Assembly (NCBI GenBank): GCA_017531505.1
Contig: JAFXKX010000002.1
Location: 1-53,110, forward strand
Source of the DNA: Clostridia bacterium
Lineage (GTDB): Bacteria > Bacillota > Clostridia > Christensenellales > Christensenellaceae
DNA length: 53,110 nucleotides
Direction: 5' to 3'
Both the position numbers and the translations under genes were made by a program. The notes beneath the pieces are model-generated. The model made no database searches. It was given only the letters and a program-made list of their open reading frames with translations, and had not been told where the DNA came from. Below, piece after piece: positions 23,954 to 32,676 of the stretch (position 1 is its first letter; every line of letters starts with the position of its first letter).

Positions 23954-26353
23954 ATGAAAGTACCTTACAGATGGCTGCAGGATTACGTGCAGATCGATAC
24001 AGATATCCATACCCTTGCAGATGCCCTCGTCATGACGGGCAATGCTGTGGAAGGCATCCTGCCTCCCAGAGAAGACTGCATCAATGTTGTGGTTGGCCGC
24101 ATCGTCAAATTGGAAAAACACCCCGATGCAGATAAACTACAGATCTGCCAGATCGATATTGGCGCAGAAGAACCGGTACAGATCGTTACCGGTGCAGATA
24201 ACGTGTTTGAGGGTGCGCTGGTGCCCGCAGCACTGCACAACTCCATCCTGCCCAGCGGTATGCATATCAAAAAGGGCAAACTGCGCGGCGTAGCGTCCAA
24301 CGGCATGCTGTGTTCCGGTGAGGAACTGTGCCTCAAGGAAGGCGACTATCCCGGTGCAGAGGTTTACGGCATCCTCATCCTGCGCGAGGAAGATGCACAG
24401 CCCGGTCAGGATATCCGCGAAGTTATGATGTGGGACGACACCGTACTGGATTTCGAAGTCGGCGCAAACCGCCCCGACTGCCTGTCCGTACTGGGTGTTG
24501 CCAGAGAGGCTGCTGCCGCAGTCGGCGTAAAGCCCGCCTTGCCCGCACCCACCTTTGCCGAAAACGACGAAAACGTAGCAGATTATATCAAAGTTACCGT
24601 ACAGGATCCCGATCTGTGCCCCCGCTACATGGCACGTGCGATCAAAAATGTCAAGATCGGTCCGTCTCCCAAGTGGATGCAGCAGCGTCTGGTGGCTGCA
24701 GGTGTGCGCCCCATCAGCAATATCGTAGACATTACAAACTTCGTTATGCTGGAAATGGGTCAGCCCATGCACGCTTTCGATGCCAAGGATATCCATGGCG
24801 ATCATATCATCGTCCGCCGTGCAGCAGCAGGAGAGAGCATCATCACGCTGGATGGCAAAGAGCGCGCACTGAGCGAAAACAATCTGCTCATCTGTGACGA
24901 AGCAGGCCCCATCGGCATTGCAGGTATCATGGGCGGCGAAAATTCCGAGATCAAGGAAGATACCGCTACCGTTATCTTTGAATCCGCAAAATTCATGTAC
25001 GGCAATATCCGTAAGACTTCCCGCGAACTGGGTATGGCAACCGAGGCTTCCATGCGCTTCTCCAAGGGCATCGATGCCACCGTTGCGGAATATGCACTCA
25101 ATCGCGCCTGCCAGCTGGTGGAAATGCTGGGCGCAGGCGAAGTGGTCGGCGGCTATGTTGACGTTTGCTGCGAAGATCTGACTGCCAAGATCATCCGCGT
25201 TACCCCTGCTTATATCAACGGCCGTCTGGGTACCGAGCTTGGCGTAGAACAGATGGTAGAATGCCTCGAAAAGGCATATATCGATACCACGGTGGAAGGT
25301 GACGAACTGGTATGCGTCATCCCGCGCTTCCGTACCGATATGGACGGCAAGGCAGATATCTCCGAAGAAGTTGCCCGTATCTATGGTTACGATAACATCC
25401 CCGAGCATCAGGCTGCCGTGCACTTCATGCTGGACGAAATGGCAGATCCCGATGCCAAGAAAGATATCATGCGCGACTATCTGTGCGCACAGGGTTATTT
25501 CGAGTGTGTGACTTACTCCTTCATGGGTATGCAGGATCTGGATAAACTGGGTGTATCCGATACCGATCCGCTGCGTAAGGCGGTTTCCATCATCAACCCC
25601 CTGGGCGATGACCGCGGCTATATGCGCACCACGCTGGTACCCGCTATGCTGGAGGTGGTCGCTTCCAACCTCAATTACAAGACCGATGTACTGCGTCTGT
25701 TTGAAGTAAGCCGTACCTTCCTGCCCGAGCAGCTGCCCCTAAACGGCACTCTGCCCGAGGAACACCCCGCCATCATTCTGGCAATGACCGAAGATGCAGG
25801 TGATTTCTATGCGCTGAAGGGCGATGTAGAGAATATGCTGCTGGCTGCCTATGGCAAGTCTGTCCGCTTTGCAGGCGGCGGTGCAAACTACTGGCACCCC
25901 GGCAGAAAGGCAGTCCTCTCTGTAGACGGCACCGTCATTGGTGAAATGGGTGAAGTACACCCCGCTGTTGCAGAAAACTTCGGCATCGGCAAGCGTGTTA
26001 CCGTGGCTGTGATCGACCTTACCTGCATCACCGGTGAGAAGCAGGTACACCGCTATGCACCCATCCCCAGATTCCCCGCCATCGAGCGTGACATCGCTGT
26101 GGTCGTTGCGGAAGATACCGAGGCCGGCGCTATGCTGGATTGCATCCGTGCAAACGGCGGTAAGTATCTCGAGCAGGCAGCGCTGTTCGATATCTACCGT
26201 TCCGCTGCCCTTGGCGCAGATAAGAAGTCCATGGCATTCTCCATGCGCTTCCGTTCCGCAGAAGGTACGCTGTCCGATGAACAGATCCAGAAGGGTATGG
26301 AACAGATCCTGGCTGCCCTCAAGGAACAGTTCGGTGCAGAACTGCGTGCATAA
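23954..26353 (+). CDS. pheT: phenylalanine--tRNA ligase beta subunit
   Basis: The 799-residue structural and editing subunit. An N-terminal EMAP-like tRNA-binding domain (about 40-150, HPDADKLQICQIDIG) is followed by the B3/B4 editing region (PISNIVDITNFVMLEMGQPM, then SREL and ASMRFSKGID). The B5 domain (about 410-480) and a synthetase-like core come next. The C-terminal FDX-ACB domain begins near YAPIPRFPAIERDIAVVV. The full family length is present. AGGAGG precedes the ATG, and it is co-transcribed with pheS. Confidence 0.97.
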   Translation: MKVPYRWLQDYVQIDTDIHTLADALVMTGNAVEGILPPREDCINVVVGRIVKLEKHPDADKLQICQIDIGAEEPVQIVTGADNVFEGALVPAALHNSILPSGMHIKKGKLRGVASNGMLCSGEELCLKEGDYPGAEVYGILILREEDAQPGQDIREVMMWDDTVLDFEVGANRPDCLSVLGVAREAAAAVGVKPALPAPTFAENDENVADYIKVTVQDPDLCPRYMARAIKNVKIGPSPKWMQQRLVAAGVRPISNIVDITNFVMLEMGQPMHAFDAKDIHGDHIIVRRAAAGESIITLDGKERALSENNLLICDEAGPIGIAGIMGGENSEIKEDTATVIFESAKFMYGNIRKTSRELGMATEASMRFSKGIDATVAEYALNRACQLVEMLGAGEVVGGYVDVCCEDLTAKIIRVTPAYINGRLGTELGVEQMVECLEKAYIDTTVEGDELVCVIPRFRTDMDGKADISEEVARIYGYDNIPEHQAAVHFMLDEMADPDAKKDIMRDYLCAQGYFECVTYSFMGMQDLDKLGVSDTDPLRKAVSIINPLGDDRGYMRTTLVPAMLEVVASNLNYKTDVLRLFEVSRTFLPEQLPLNGTLPEEHPAIILAMTEDAGDFYALKGDVENMLLAAYGKSVRFAGGGANYWHPGRKAVLSVDGTVIGEMGEVHPAVAENFGIGKRVTVAVIDLTCITGEKQVHRYAPIPRFPAIERDIAVVVAEDTEAGAMLDCIRANGGKYLEQAALFDIYRSAALGADKKSMAFSMRFRSAEGTLSDEQIQKGMEQILAALKEQFGAELRA

Positions 26354-26376
26354 CACGCCTATGTATAGCATCAAAC

Positions 26377-26406
26377 AAAAGCACTCCGCTATGGGGTGCT
26401 TTTTTT
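26377..26406 (+). terminator. terminator of pheST
   Basis: AAAAGCACTCC-GCTAT-GGGGTGCTTTT with a long T run. Confidence 0.9.
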
Positions 26407-26408
26407 GA

Positions 26409-26438
26409 TTGCAGCCCGGGCGGCGGCCGTGCTATACT
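26409..26438 (+). promoter_or_regulatory. promoter of the gene at 26480
   Basis: TTGCAG, an 18-bp GC-rich spacer and TATACT, directly after the pheST terminator. Confidence 0.55.
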
Positions 26439-26479
26439 GAGACTATCAACCGGTCATACCGAAAAAGGGAGGACACATT

Positions 26480-27244
26480 ATGGCAATTTTTATTTGTACC
26501 ATCGAGGGTGTGCGCGGCAGAACACTTCACATTTACGATACCAAGGTCGAGATCGAGACACAGGTCACGGTAGGCAGTGTGGTCACCGGCAATGCCACCG
26601 ACGGTGAAAAGACCATCTTCCTGAAAGATGTGGTCGGTGTGCAGTTCAAACGCAGCGGTCTGATGCTCGGGTATCTGCAGTTTGAAACGCCGTCTATGCA
26701 GATGAATAACCAAGACCACAATATGCTTTCTGAAAATACATTTACTTTCCAGGGAGATGACCTTAATCTCCTGATGAAAAAGATCCGCGATTTTTTGGTA
26801 GACCGCATTGAGGGATATAAATACGGTACGGCAAAGCCCATCGAGGACGCCATTACAGATGAATTGCTGTCTGCTATGCGGCAGGCAAAACTGCATGTCA
26901 ACAGTCGCTTCCTGACCGATCTGGAAAAGCAGCGGGCACAGCAGGCGGCAGAGGAACGTGCACAGGCACAGCAGGAGTACGAAGAACAGTTGGCTGCCCG
27001 CAAGGCAGAGATCGCTGCCATGGGCGATGAAGATCCTCTGAAAAAATTCCTCGCAGAGGCAGAACTTTGCAGCCGCATAAATGAGGTGGTGCAGCTGTGG
27101 AAGAATTATAACTTCCCCTCCGAGGCGCTGTATAACGATGTACAGGCAAAACTGGAAGAAAACCAGAAGATGGAGCGTATGTATGGCAAGGGCGCGGTCA
27201 ATGTGGCAAAGACGATCGAATCTATCCGAGGGATGATGGAGTAA
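26480..27244 (+). CDS. PH-like (DUF4429-type) protein with a coiled-coil region
   Basis: A 254-residue soluble protein. The first 95 or so residues look like a bacterial PH-like fold of the DUF4429 type, judged by RTLHIYDTKVEIETQ followed by the strand pattern EKTIFLKDVVGVQFKRSG and a YLQFETPS strand. Residues about 140-180 are a charged Ala/Gln/Glu-rich coiled coil (QQAAEERAQAQQEYEEQLAAR). The C-terminal part is short and helical. The family assignment is from pattern only and the function is unknown. It is a single-gene unit with its own promoter and terminator; AAAGGGAGG precedes the start. Confidence 0.65.
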   Translation: MAIFICTIEGVRGRTLHIYDTKVEIETQVTVGSVVTGNATDGEKTIFLKDVVGVQFKRSGLMLGYLQFETPSMQMNNQDHNMLSENTFTFQGDDLNLLMKKIRDFLVDRIEGYKYGTAKPIEDAITDELLSAMRQAKLHVNSRFLTDLEKQRAQQAAEERAQAQQEYEEQLAARKAEIAAMGDEDPLKKFLAEAELCSRINEVVQLWKNYNFPSEALYNDVQAKLEENQKMERMYGKGAVNVAKTIESIRGMME

Positions 27245-27253
27245 ATTATATAC

Positions 27254-27287
27254 AAAGGGCATACGGCAGAGTATGCTCTTTTGTTTT
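27254..27287 (+). terminator. intrinsic terminator
   Basis: AAGGGCATAC-GGCAGA-GTATGCTCTTTT followed by a T-rich stretch. Confidence 0.8.
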
Positions 27288-27322
27288 TCCGAACTATTTC
27301 GAGAAATTGTGAGGGTATCCCA

Positions 27323-27351
27323 TTGTCTCGGTTTGTAAAATCGTGTATACT
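27323..27351 (+). promoter_or_regulatory. promoter of the ACT/UPF0210 pair
   Basis: TTGTCT, a 17-bp spacer and TATACT, 59 bp before the ACT gene. Confidence 0.65.
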
Positions 27352-27409
27352 TTGGTAAACAACCGTGTTATCATTTTTTGCCTCTATGGGGCAGAGTAGG
27401 AGAATAGAC

Positions 27410-27682
27410 ATGAAAAAAGCAATCGTTACCGTCATCGGTAAAGACCAGGTAGGCATCATTGCAGGTGTATGCAGTATGCTGGCAGAGCAGCACATCAATG
27501 TGCTGGATATCAGCCAGACCATCATGCAGGATTATTTTACCATGATCATGATGGTAGATACCGCTGCGTGCCCTGTTTCTTTTGAGCAGTTGGGCGCTAT
27601 GCTGGAGGAATGGGGCGCCAATAAGGCACTGTCCATCCGTATCCAGCGGGAAGAGATCTTCAACGCCATGCACCGCATCTGA
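27410..27682 (+). CDS. ACT domain protein (UPF0237 family)
   Basis: A single ACT domain of 90 residues: KKAIVTVIGKDQVGIIAGVC, then LDISQTIMQDYFTMIMMV. ACT domains bind amino acids or other small ligands and usually act as regulatory modules. It is followed 12 bp later by a UPF0210 gene, and this pairing recurs in many Firmicutes, so the two probably act together. The start at 27410 was chosen for its GTAGGAG site; the longer frame upstream lacks one. The ligand is unknown. Confidence 0.92.
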   Translation: MKKAIVTVIGKDQVGIIAGVCSMLAEQHINVLDISQTIMQDYFTMIMMVDTAACPVSFEQLGAMLEEWGANKALSIRIQREEIFNAMHRI

Positions 27683-27694
27683 TGAGGTGATACT

Positions 27695-29053
27695 ATGCTG
27701 AATACCAACGAGATCATACAAACCATTGAGATGCTGGATCAGCAGCATCTGGATATCCGTACCATTACCATGGGTATCTCTCTGCTGGATTGTGCAGATG
27801 CCGATATCCATGCCTGTGCCGAAAAGATCTATCGCAAGATCACCCGCTGCGCCAAAAATCTGGTAAAGGTCGGCTGCGATATCCAGAGCGAATTCGGTAT
27901 CCCCATTGTCAACAAGCGTATTGCCGTAACCCCCATCGCCATTGTGGCGGCGGCTTGCACGGCAAGTGACTATACCCCCCTTGCAGTAGCGCTGGAGCGC
28001 GCTGCGGCAGAGGTAGGCGTCAACTTTATCGGCGGCTTCTCTGCACTGGTGCATAAAGGCTTTACCGAGTCTGACAGAAAACTCATCGATTCGCTGCCTT
28101 CCGCATTGTCTGCAACAGAGCATATCTGCTCCAGCATCAATGTGGCTACCACCCGCGCCGGTATCAATATGGATGCCGTCCGCCTCATGGGTACCACGGT
28201 GAAAGAACTGGCAGAGCGCACCAAAGATGCCGACAGTATCGGTTGTGCAAAACTCACCGTATTTGCCAATGCAGTGGAGGATAACCCCTTTATGGCAGGT
28301 GCATTCCATGGCATGGGCGAACCCGAATGTGTCATCAATGTCGGTGTTTCCGGCCCCGGCGTAGTGTATCATGCGCTGCAGTCTGTCAAAGGCCGTCCCT
28401 TCGACGAAGTGGCAGAGACCGTCAAAAAGACTGCTTTCCGCATTACCCGTATGGGTCAGCTGGTCGCACAGGAGGCTGCACGCCGTCTGGGCGTACCCTT
28501 TGGCGTTGTAGACCTTTCTCTGGCACCCACGCCTGCCGTCGGCGACAGTGTTGCCCGCATTCTGGAGGAAATGGGTCTGGAGGTATGCGGTACCCACGGC
28601 ACCACCGCTGCATTGGCGCTGCTCAACGACGCAGTCAAGAAGGGCGGCGTTATGGCATCCAGCCATGTAGGTGGTCTGTCCGGTGCATTTATCCCGGTCA
28701 GCGAGGACGAAGGCATGATCGCAGCTGCCGGTATGGGCGCATTGACGCTGGATAAACTGGAAGCCATGACCTGTGTCTGCTCGGTTGGTCTGGATATGAT
28801 CGCCATTCCCGGCGATACCCCCGCATCCACCATCTCTGCCATTATCGCAGACGAAGCAGCCATCGGTATGATCAATAACAAGACCACTGCCTGCCGTCTT
28901 ATCCCTGTAGTCGGTAAGGGCGTAGGGGAGGAAGCCGTGTTCGGCGGTCTGCTGGGCAGCGCACCCATCATCCCCGTACATCCTTATTCCAGCGAGGCTT
29001 TCGCGGCCCGCGGCGGACGCATCCCCGCACCGCTCCATAGCCTGCGCAACTAA
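27695..29053 (+). CDS. UPF0210/PFL family protein (DUF711)
   Basis: A 452-residue cytoplasmic protein of the PFL-like UPF0210 family. Recognisable blocks are [19 protein letters not shown] at the N-terminus, the Gly-rich [14 protein letters not shown], and [20 protein letters not shown]. The fold is related to glycyl-radical enzymes, but no radical GXG loop or activase is evident here, and the biochemical role is unknown. It forms an operon with the ACT protein. GATGAGG precedes the start. Confidence 0.93.
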   Translation: MLNTNEIIQTIEMLDQQHLDIRTITMGISLLDCADADIHACAEKIYRKITRCAKNLVKVGCDIQSEFGIPIVNKRIAVTPIAIVAAACTASDYTPLAVALERAAAEVGVNFIGGFSALVHKGFTESDRKLIDSLPSALSATEHICSSINVATTRAGINMDAVRLMGTTVKELAERTKDADSIGCAKLTVFANAVEDNPFMAGAFHGMGEPECVINVGVSGPGVVYHALQSVKGRPFDEVAETVKKTAFRITRMGQLVAQEAARRLGVPFGVVDLSLAPTPAVGDSVARILEEMGLEVCGTHGTTAALALLNDAVKKGGVMASSHVGGLSGAFIPVSEDEGMIAAAGMGALTLDKLEAMTCVCSVGLDMIAIPGDTPASTISAIIADEAAIGMINNKTTACRLIPVVGKGVGEEAVFGGLLGSAPIIPVHPYSSEAFAARGGRIPAPLHSLRN

Positions 29054-29106
29054 CATTCCCGTCTATTATAGTACCGGTCCCCGGATGGGGAGAAAGGACT
29101 TATTTT

Positions 29107-29628
29107 ATGGATTACAAATCTTTTGATCCTCAGTCTCAGGATGTTCAGCGCGAACCCGATTTCGGTCGCCCCGAACCCATGGGCCCTCAGTCTGTAGATG
29201 CACAGCCCGAATTCACCTGTGCACAGCCCGCTCCCGAAGCGCCAGTACAGCCTGAAGCACCCGTACAGCCCGAAGCACCTGTACAGCCCGCACAGCCTGT
29301 GCAGCAGCCCTATCAGGTATATCAGGCACCGCAGCAGCCCTACTACGTACAGCCTCAGGCACCCAAGCAGAGCAAAGGCATGGCCATTGCTTCCATGGTG
29401 CTGGGTATCTGCTCCATCGTATTTTTCTCCACCGTATTCATCAGCCTGATCTGCGCGATCGTCGGTCTGGTACTGGGTATCGTTGCAAAGAAAAAGAATC
29501 AGGGCGGCATGGCTACCGCAGGTATCGTTACCTCTATCATCGGTATCGTGATCGTGGTCATCGTATTTGTATTCGCAGTGCTGCTGGTCGGTGAAGTATT
29601 CAACCAGTTGTCCTATTTCTATTATTAA
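29107..29628 (+). CDS. DUF4190 membrane protein with a proline-rich N-terminal region
   Basis: A 173-residue protein. Residues 1-95 are Pro/Gln-rich and likely disordered, with three tandem PEAPVQ units followed by a Tyr/Gln/Pro tract. Two hydrophobic segments follow (AIASMVLGICSIVFFSTVFI and a second from about 140). GMAIASMVLGICSI is the DUF4190 signature. The N-terminus is probably cytoplasmic. The function is unknown; such proteins are common small membrane proteins in Gram-positive bacteria. GGGGAGAAAGG lies upstream of the start. Confidence 0.85.
   Translation: MDYKSFDPQSQDVQREPDFGRPEPMGPQSVDAQPEFTCAQPAPEAPVQPEAPVQPEAPVQPAQPVQQPYQVYQAPQQPYYVQPQAPKQSKGMAIASMVLGICSIVFFSTVFISLICAIVGLVLGIVAKKKNQGGMATAGIVTSIIGIVIVVIVFVFAVLLVGEVFNQLSYFYY
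29233..29286 (+). repeat. three tandem 18-bp coding repeats
   Basis: Three adjacent copies of an 18-bp unit encode PEAPVQ, differing at third positions only. They lie in the disordered part of the DUF4190 protein and may vary in number by slippage. Confidence 0.85.
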
Positions 29629-29638
29629 GATAGAAGAG

Positions 29639-29666
29639 AAAGAGCGCACTTGCTGCGCTCTTTTTT
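29639..29666 (+). terminator. intrinsic terminator
   Basis: AAAGAGCGCA-CTTGC-TGCGCTCTTTTTT, a perfect stem with a T run. Confidence 0.9.
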
Positions 29667-29684
29667 ATTGTGCAGGGAGGAAGT

Positions 29685-30296
29685 ATGATCGATACCTTCG
29701 TTTTTGATATCGGCAATGTACTGCTGGATTTCAATTATCCGGAGCAGTACCGCGCCATCTATGATGAACAGACTGCCCGGGCACTGGCCGATGCCACGGT
29801 GCGCAACACCGCGCTTTGGGCAGAGATGGATCGCGGGGTGCTTTCCTATGACCGGGTCATTGCATTGCTGCAGAAAGATACGCCCCATCTGGCGCAGGAG
29901 ATCGCCCATGCGATCCCTTTGCTGTATCGGCAGGTACAGCCGTTTCCCTATGCAAAGCCGTGGCTTTGTGCGCTCAAAGAGAAGGGGTATCGCATCTATA
30001 TTTTGTCCAATTACGGGGAACTGCCCTACGCCTGGAGCAAACCGCGGATGGATTTTCTGCCGTACGCAGACGGTGCGCTGATCTCGTATGAGGTGCAGGA
30101 TATCAAGCCTTCCCGGGCTGTTTTTGAGACTTTGTGCGATCGGTTTGCCATCGATCCAAAAAGGGCGGTGTTTATCGATGATGCTGCAGCCAATATTGCA
30201 GCGGCAGAGGCTTTTGGCCTGAACGCGGTATTGTTTACCGGGTATACGGCGGCGCTGGATGCACTTCGGGATCTGCCGCTGGCTTACGGTGTTTGA
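29685..30296 (+). CDS. HAD family hydrolase (subfamily IA)
   Basis: A 203-residue cytoplasmic phosphatase-type protein. Motif I is FDIGNVLLDF; its second Asp is replaced by Asn, as in the YihX-like HAD branch. Motif II is YILSNYG and motif III/IV is DIKPSRAVFETLC followed by VFIDDAAANIAAAEAFG. The cap domain is the small helical type. GGGAGG precedes ATG 29685, and no promoter is obvious, so it may rely on readthrough past the 29639 terminator. A sugar-phosphate substrate is likely by family but not proven. Confidence 0.88.
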   Translation: MIDTFVFDIGNVLLDFNYPEQYRAIYDEQTARALADATVRNTALWAEMDRGVLSYDRVIALLQKDTPHLAQEIAHAIPLLYRQVQPFPYAKPWLCALKEKGYRIYILSNYGELPYAWSKPRMDFLPYADGALISYEVQDIKPSRAVFETLCDRFAIDPKRAVFIDDAAANIAAAEAFGLNAVLFTGYTAALDALRDLPLAYGV

Positions 30297-30321
30297 CACG
30301 ACCCGCCCATCGCCGCAAATC

Positions 30322-30354
30322 AAAAAGGAGCATTTTTATAAATGCTCCTTTTTT
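30322..30354. terminator. bidirectional terminator
   Basis: AAAAAGGAGCATT-TTTAT-AAATGCTCCTTTTTT lies between convergent genes (HAD + and GH172 -). Confidence 0.9.
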
Positions 30355-30368
30355 GATGGATCTTGTAT

Positions 30369-31478
30369 TTATCTGGGGTGACGCATCTTTGCGTCGGGCA
30401 GCGGCGGGAAGCCGGTGTGCGGCTTTGCCTGATACCAGTAGGCAACGGTGGCCATATCGTCCTGCCGTTCAAATAAACCGCCGTGATATACGCCGATCTG
30501 CTGGGTAGTTACCTTCAGGCTTTCGGAGAAGCGGATGGGGTCCATCACGTGCCAGCGGTAGAAACTGCGCATGGGCGGCAGGTCGCGGTTGTGATAACGG
30601 TTGGTAACGGCGGTATCCTTGTTTTTATAGAAGGGATACCCCAGATACAGCCCGTTGAAGTTGGTCTCGATGCAGTCGCCCTTTTCGTCGTGGGTCGCGA
30701 AGCTCCATGCACCGCCGAAATAGTCTTCCTGACCGGTGCCGCAAATGGTGGGATACGCATCGTCGCCGTCCATATAGAATTTGAATTCACCTTCGCCCCA
30801 CCAATAGCGCTCCAGCGTCTGCAGACACATAAAGGTGCCGATATACTGACCGGGGCCTTCGATGCCGTCTACCAGGACATAGTCGTTGGCCAATTCGGTA
30901 AGCCGCTGGCGGCGGAACTGCGCATGGAAATATCCCATGTTCTCGGGCAATTCGTCATAGAGGGTATAGTCTATCTGATAGAAGAAATTTTCGATGTTGT
31001 TGGGGTGCTGGTTTTCCAGCGTGATCTTTGCACCGGTCCGGAAGGGCATCTGGAAGAAACAATTCATACCGCGCAGAGGATTTACGTTGACCAGTGCAGA
31101 GTTGACCGTGTAACTTTCACCAAAGCCGAGACAGAAGAAATCGCCGAGAGGCGCCTCCACACTGGGCACTTCGCTGTTGTCCCAATATATACGCAATACC
31201 AGATCGCGCAGTACATAGCGGTCCTGCGGCGTGGTCTGATCCGTTACGGTCATCCACATATGATTGATGATACCGCAGCCGTCGATTTCGCCCAACACCA
31301 CCGTCTCACCGGCTTTAACGTTTTTGAGGCAGGGGGATCCTTTGCGGCTGGGGCCGAGATGGCTGGCTGCTGTGCCGCCCGCACCTTTTTCACCGCGGGG
31401 GTTCTCCGCATTGATGGCACGGGAGCGTGCGTTTACGATAAACGGCATAGTACCGAAGGGGGTGAATTGAGAAAACAT
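30369..31478 (-). CDS. DUF2961 protein, glycoside hydrolase family 172 type
   Basis: A 369-residue soluble enzyme of the DUF2961 family, which includes GH172 alpha-fructofuranosidases and alpha-arabinofuranosidases. Family blocks are visible: GCGIINHMWMT, then APLGDFFCLGFG, the repeated aromatic core ENFFYQIDYTLY, and GTGQEDYFGGAWSFA, which carries the conserved acidic residue. There is no signal peptide, so it acts in the cytoplasm. No sugar transporter or regulator is adjacent, which is unusual for such an enzyme. GGAGG lies upstream of the start. The substrate cannot be assigned. Confidence 0.88.
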   Translation of the reverse strand: MFSQFTPFGTMPFIVNARSRAINAENPRGEKGAGGTAASHLGPSRKGSPCLKNVKAGETVVLGEIDGCGIINHMWMTVTDQTTPQDRYVLRDLVLRIYWDNSEVPSVEAPLGDFFCLGFGESYTVNSALVNVNPLRGMNCFFQMPFRTGAKITLENQHPNNIENFFYQIDYTLYDELPENMGYFHAQFRRQRLTELANDYVLVDGIEGPGQYIGTFMCLQTLERYWWGEGEFKFYMDGDDAYPTICGTGQEDYFGGAWSFATHDEKGDCIETNFNGLYLGYPFYKNKDTAVTNRYHNRDLPPMRSFYRWHVMDPIRFSESLKVTTQQIGVYHGGLFERQDDMATVAYWYQAKPHTGFPPLPDAKMRHPR

Positions 31479-31603
31479 ACAACTTCCTCCGATTTACAGA
31501 TTCTTTTGCTTTCATCATATACCAAAGATTTTTTTATTGCAATACATAGGGTACCTCTTGATTGTAATTCCCAAAAAGTTGTGCTACAGTATGCTTAAGA
31601 CAC

Positions 31604-31630
31604 AAAAAACAGCGGATCCACCGCTTTTTT
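31604..31630. terminator. hairpin with A and T runs between divergent genes
   Basis: AAAAACAGCGG-ATCCA-CCGCTTTTTTG. It looks like a bidirectional terminator but lies between divergently oriented genes, 19 bp before the gene at 31650. It may limit transcription into each leader or be left over from an earlier arrangement. Confidence 0.6.
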
Positions 31631-31649
31631 GTGAAGGAGGAAATTCTTT

Positions 31650-32249
31650 ATGCGTAAGATTTTGGCGATTGTTCTGACCATCCTTATGTTGTGCGCTGCG
31701 CTGGTTGGCTGCGGCAAGAAAGAGGCTGTGTTCCAGTCCGGCACCATCAGTGGCAATATCTACGAGAGTGAATGGCTGGGTATCCGTTATACCGCACCTG
31801 CCGGTATGCGTATGTCTACCGAGGAAGAAATACGCGATGCCATGGAGATCGGCAACGAACTGCTCTATGAAGATGGCGGCGATACCGAGTGGGAAGATGT
31901 GGCCAGCTTGTACGAAATGATGGCTGCTGATGATACGACCGGTGAAAACATCAATATCGTCACCGAAAAACCCCAAAACAAGACGATGGATGAAGAGGCT
32001 TATGCCGAGTTGGTAAAACTGCAGCTGCAGAAGATGGACGGCACATCGATCTCCATAGGCAGTGTCGAACCCTGCACCATCGCGGGACTCGAGTTTCTGG
32101 AAATGCAGTACAGCATGGAACTGTACGGCGTCACCTTCCATCAGTCCATGTTCCTGCATAAGCAGGGCGACCGTATGGTTATCATGACGGCTACCTACTT
32201 TGACGAATTGGGCAGAAGTCTTCTTTTGAGCGGCTTCTCTGCAATGTAA
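31650..32249 (+). CDS. putative lipoprotein, 199 aa
   Basis: A secreted lipoprotein: the signal peptide MRKILAIVLTILMLCAALVGC ends in a lipobox with Cys21. The mature part is about 178 residues, rich in Glu and Met, with no repeats or transmembrane segment. Alternating acidic strands such as WLGIRYTAPAGMRMSTEE and a later YGVTFHQSMFLHKQGDRMVI suggest a compact alpha/beta domain. I do not recognise the family. GAAGGAGG precedes the start. The next gene lies 100 bp downstream with its own promoter. Confidence 0.85.
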   Translation: MRKILAIVLTILMLCAALVGCGKKEAVFQSGTISGNIYESEWLGIRYTAPAGMRMSTEEEIRDAMEIGNELLYEDGGDTEWEDVASLYEMMAADDTTGENINIVTEKPQNKTMDEEAYAELVKLQLQKMDGTSISIGSVEPCTIAGLEFLEMQYSMELYGVTFHQSMFLHKQGDRMVIMTATYFDELGRSLLLSGFSAM

Positions 32250-32292
32250 TGCATACCCATCGGTCTGTGGATGCCGGGAAGTCTGTCAATGT

Positions 32293-32321
32293 TTGACAAT
32301 TTTGCTGCTGTCTTGTATACT
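32293..32321 (+). promoter_or_regulatory. promoter of the 56-aa membrane protein
   Basis: TTGACA, a 17-bp spacer and TATACT (32316-32321). A near-consensus promoter for a very short gene. Confidence 0.8.
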
Positions 32322-32352
32322 GATAATACATAGATAATAGGAGGAAATACAA

Positions 32353-32523
32353 ATGGAGTTGAGACATTTCATTGCAATCGCGTTGTTTGCATTATGTATC
32401 ATCGGCTGTTTTGTGGTAATGTATGTCACCCGTAAGAAGAAGCCGGTCATCGCATTGGTGAGCATCGTACTGGCTCTGCTCGGTACCATCCTTTTTACCG
32501 CCTATGTGTTGCCGTGGATCTGA
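32353..32523 (+). CDS. small membrane protein, 56 aa
   Basis: A 56-residue protein with two hydrophobic segments (FIAIALFALCIIGCFVVMY and IALVSIVLALLGTILFTAYV) joined by a short basic turn, RKKKP. That turn probably faces the cytoplasm. AGGAGG precedes the ATG at good spacing. A consensus promoter and a strong terminator make it a complete, well-expressed single-gene unit. I do not recognise the family; a holin-like or stress membrane peptide is possible, but nothing confirms it. It is short enough to be missed by length-filtered gene calling. Confidence 0.8.
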   Translation: MELRHFIAIALFALCIIGCFVVMYVTRKKKPVIALVSIVLALLGTILFTAYVLPWI

Positions 32524-32541
32524 TCAATGGTGTATAAAGTG

Positions 32542-32570
32542 GCGCCTGCTCTTGGCAGGCGCTTTTTTTT
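32542..32570 (+). terminator. intrinsic terminator
   Basis: GGCGCCTGC-TCTTG-GCAGGCGC followed by T8. Confidence 0.9.
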
Positions 32571-32606
32571 ATTTGCAAAAACTCTGTAACTTCATAGTTT
32601 GTCTAT

Positions 32607-32635
32607 TTGAAGTGTGACACTATATGTAGTATAAT
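32607..32635 (+). promoter_or_regulatory. promoter of the phosphatase/sigma-factor/division operon
   Basis: TTGAAG, a 17-bp spacer and TATAAT (32630-32635). No terminator is seen between here and 37966, so eight genes may share this promoter. Confidence 0.7.
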
Positions 32636-32676
32636 AAGATAAAATGTTATAAGTATGTCAGGAGAAGTTTTTTAAT

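Noticed and set aside
22601..25423. Long minus-strand frames opposite pheS and pheT
   Set aside because: The plus strand encodes complete PheS and PheT. The minus frames cross the T-box and have no ribosome sites.
27371..29056. 561-codon minus-strand frame
   Set aside because: It is the antisense of the ACT/UPF0210 pair, both of which are recognisable families with ribosome sites.
30483..31598. 371-codon plus-strand frame
   Set aside because: It is opposite the GH172-type gene, which carries the family motifs and a GGAGG site.
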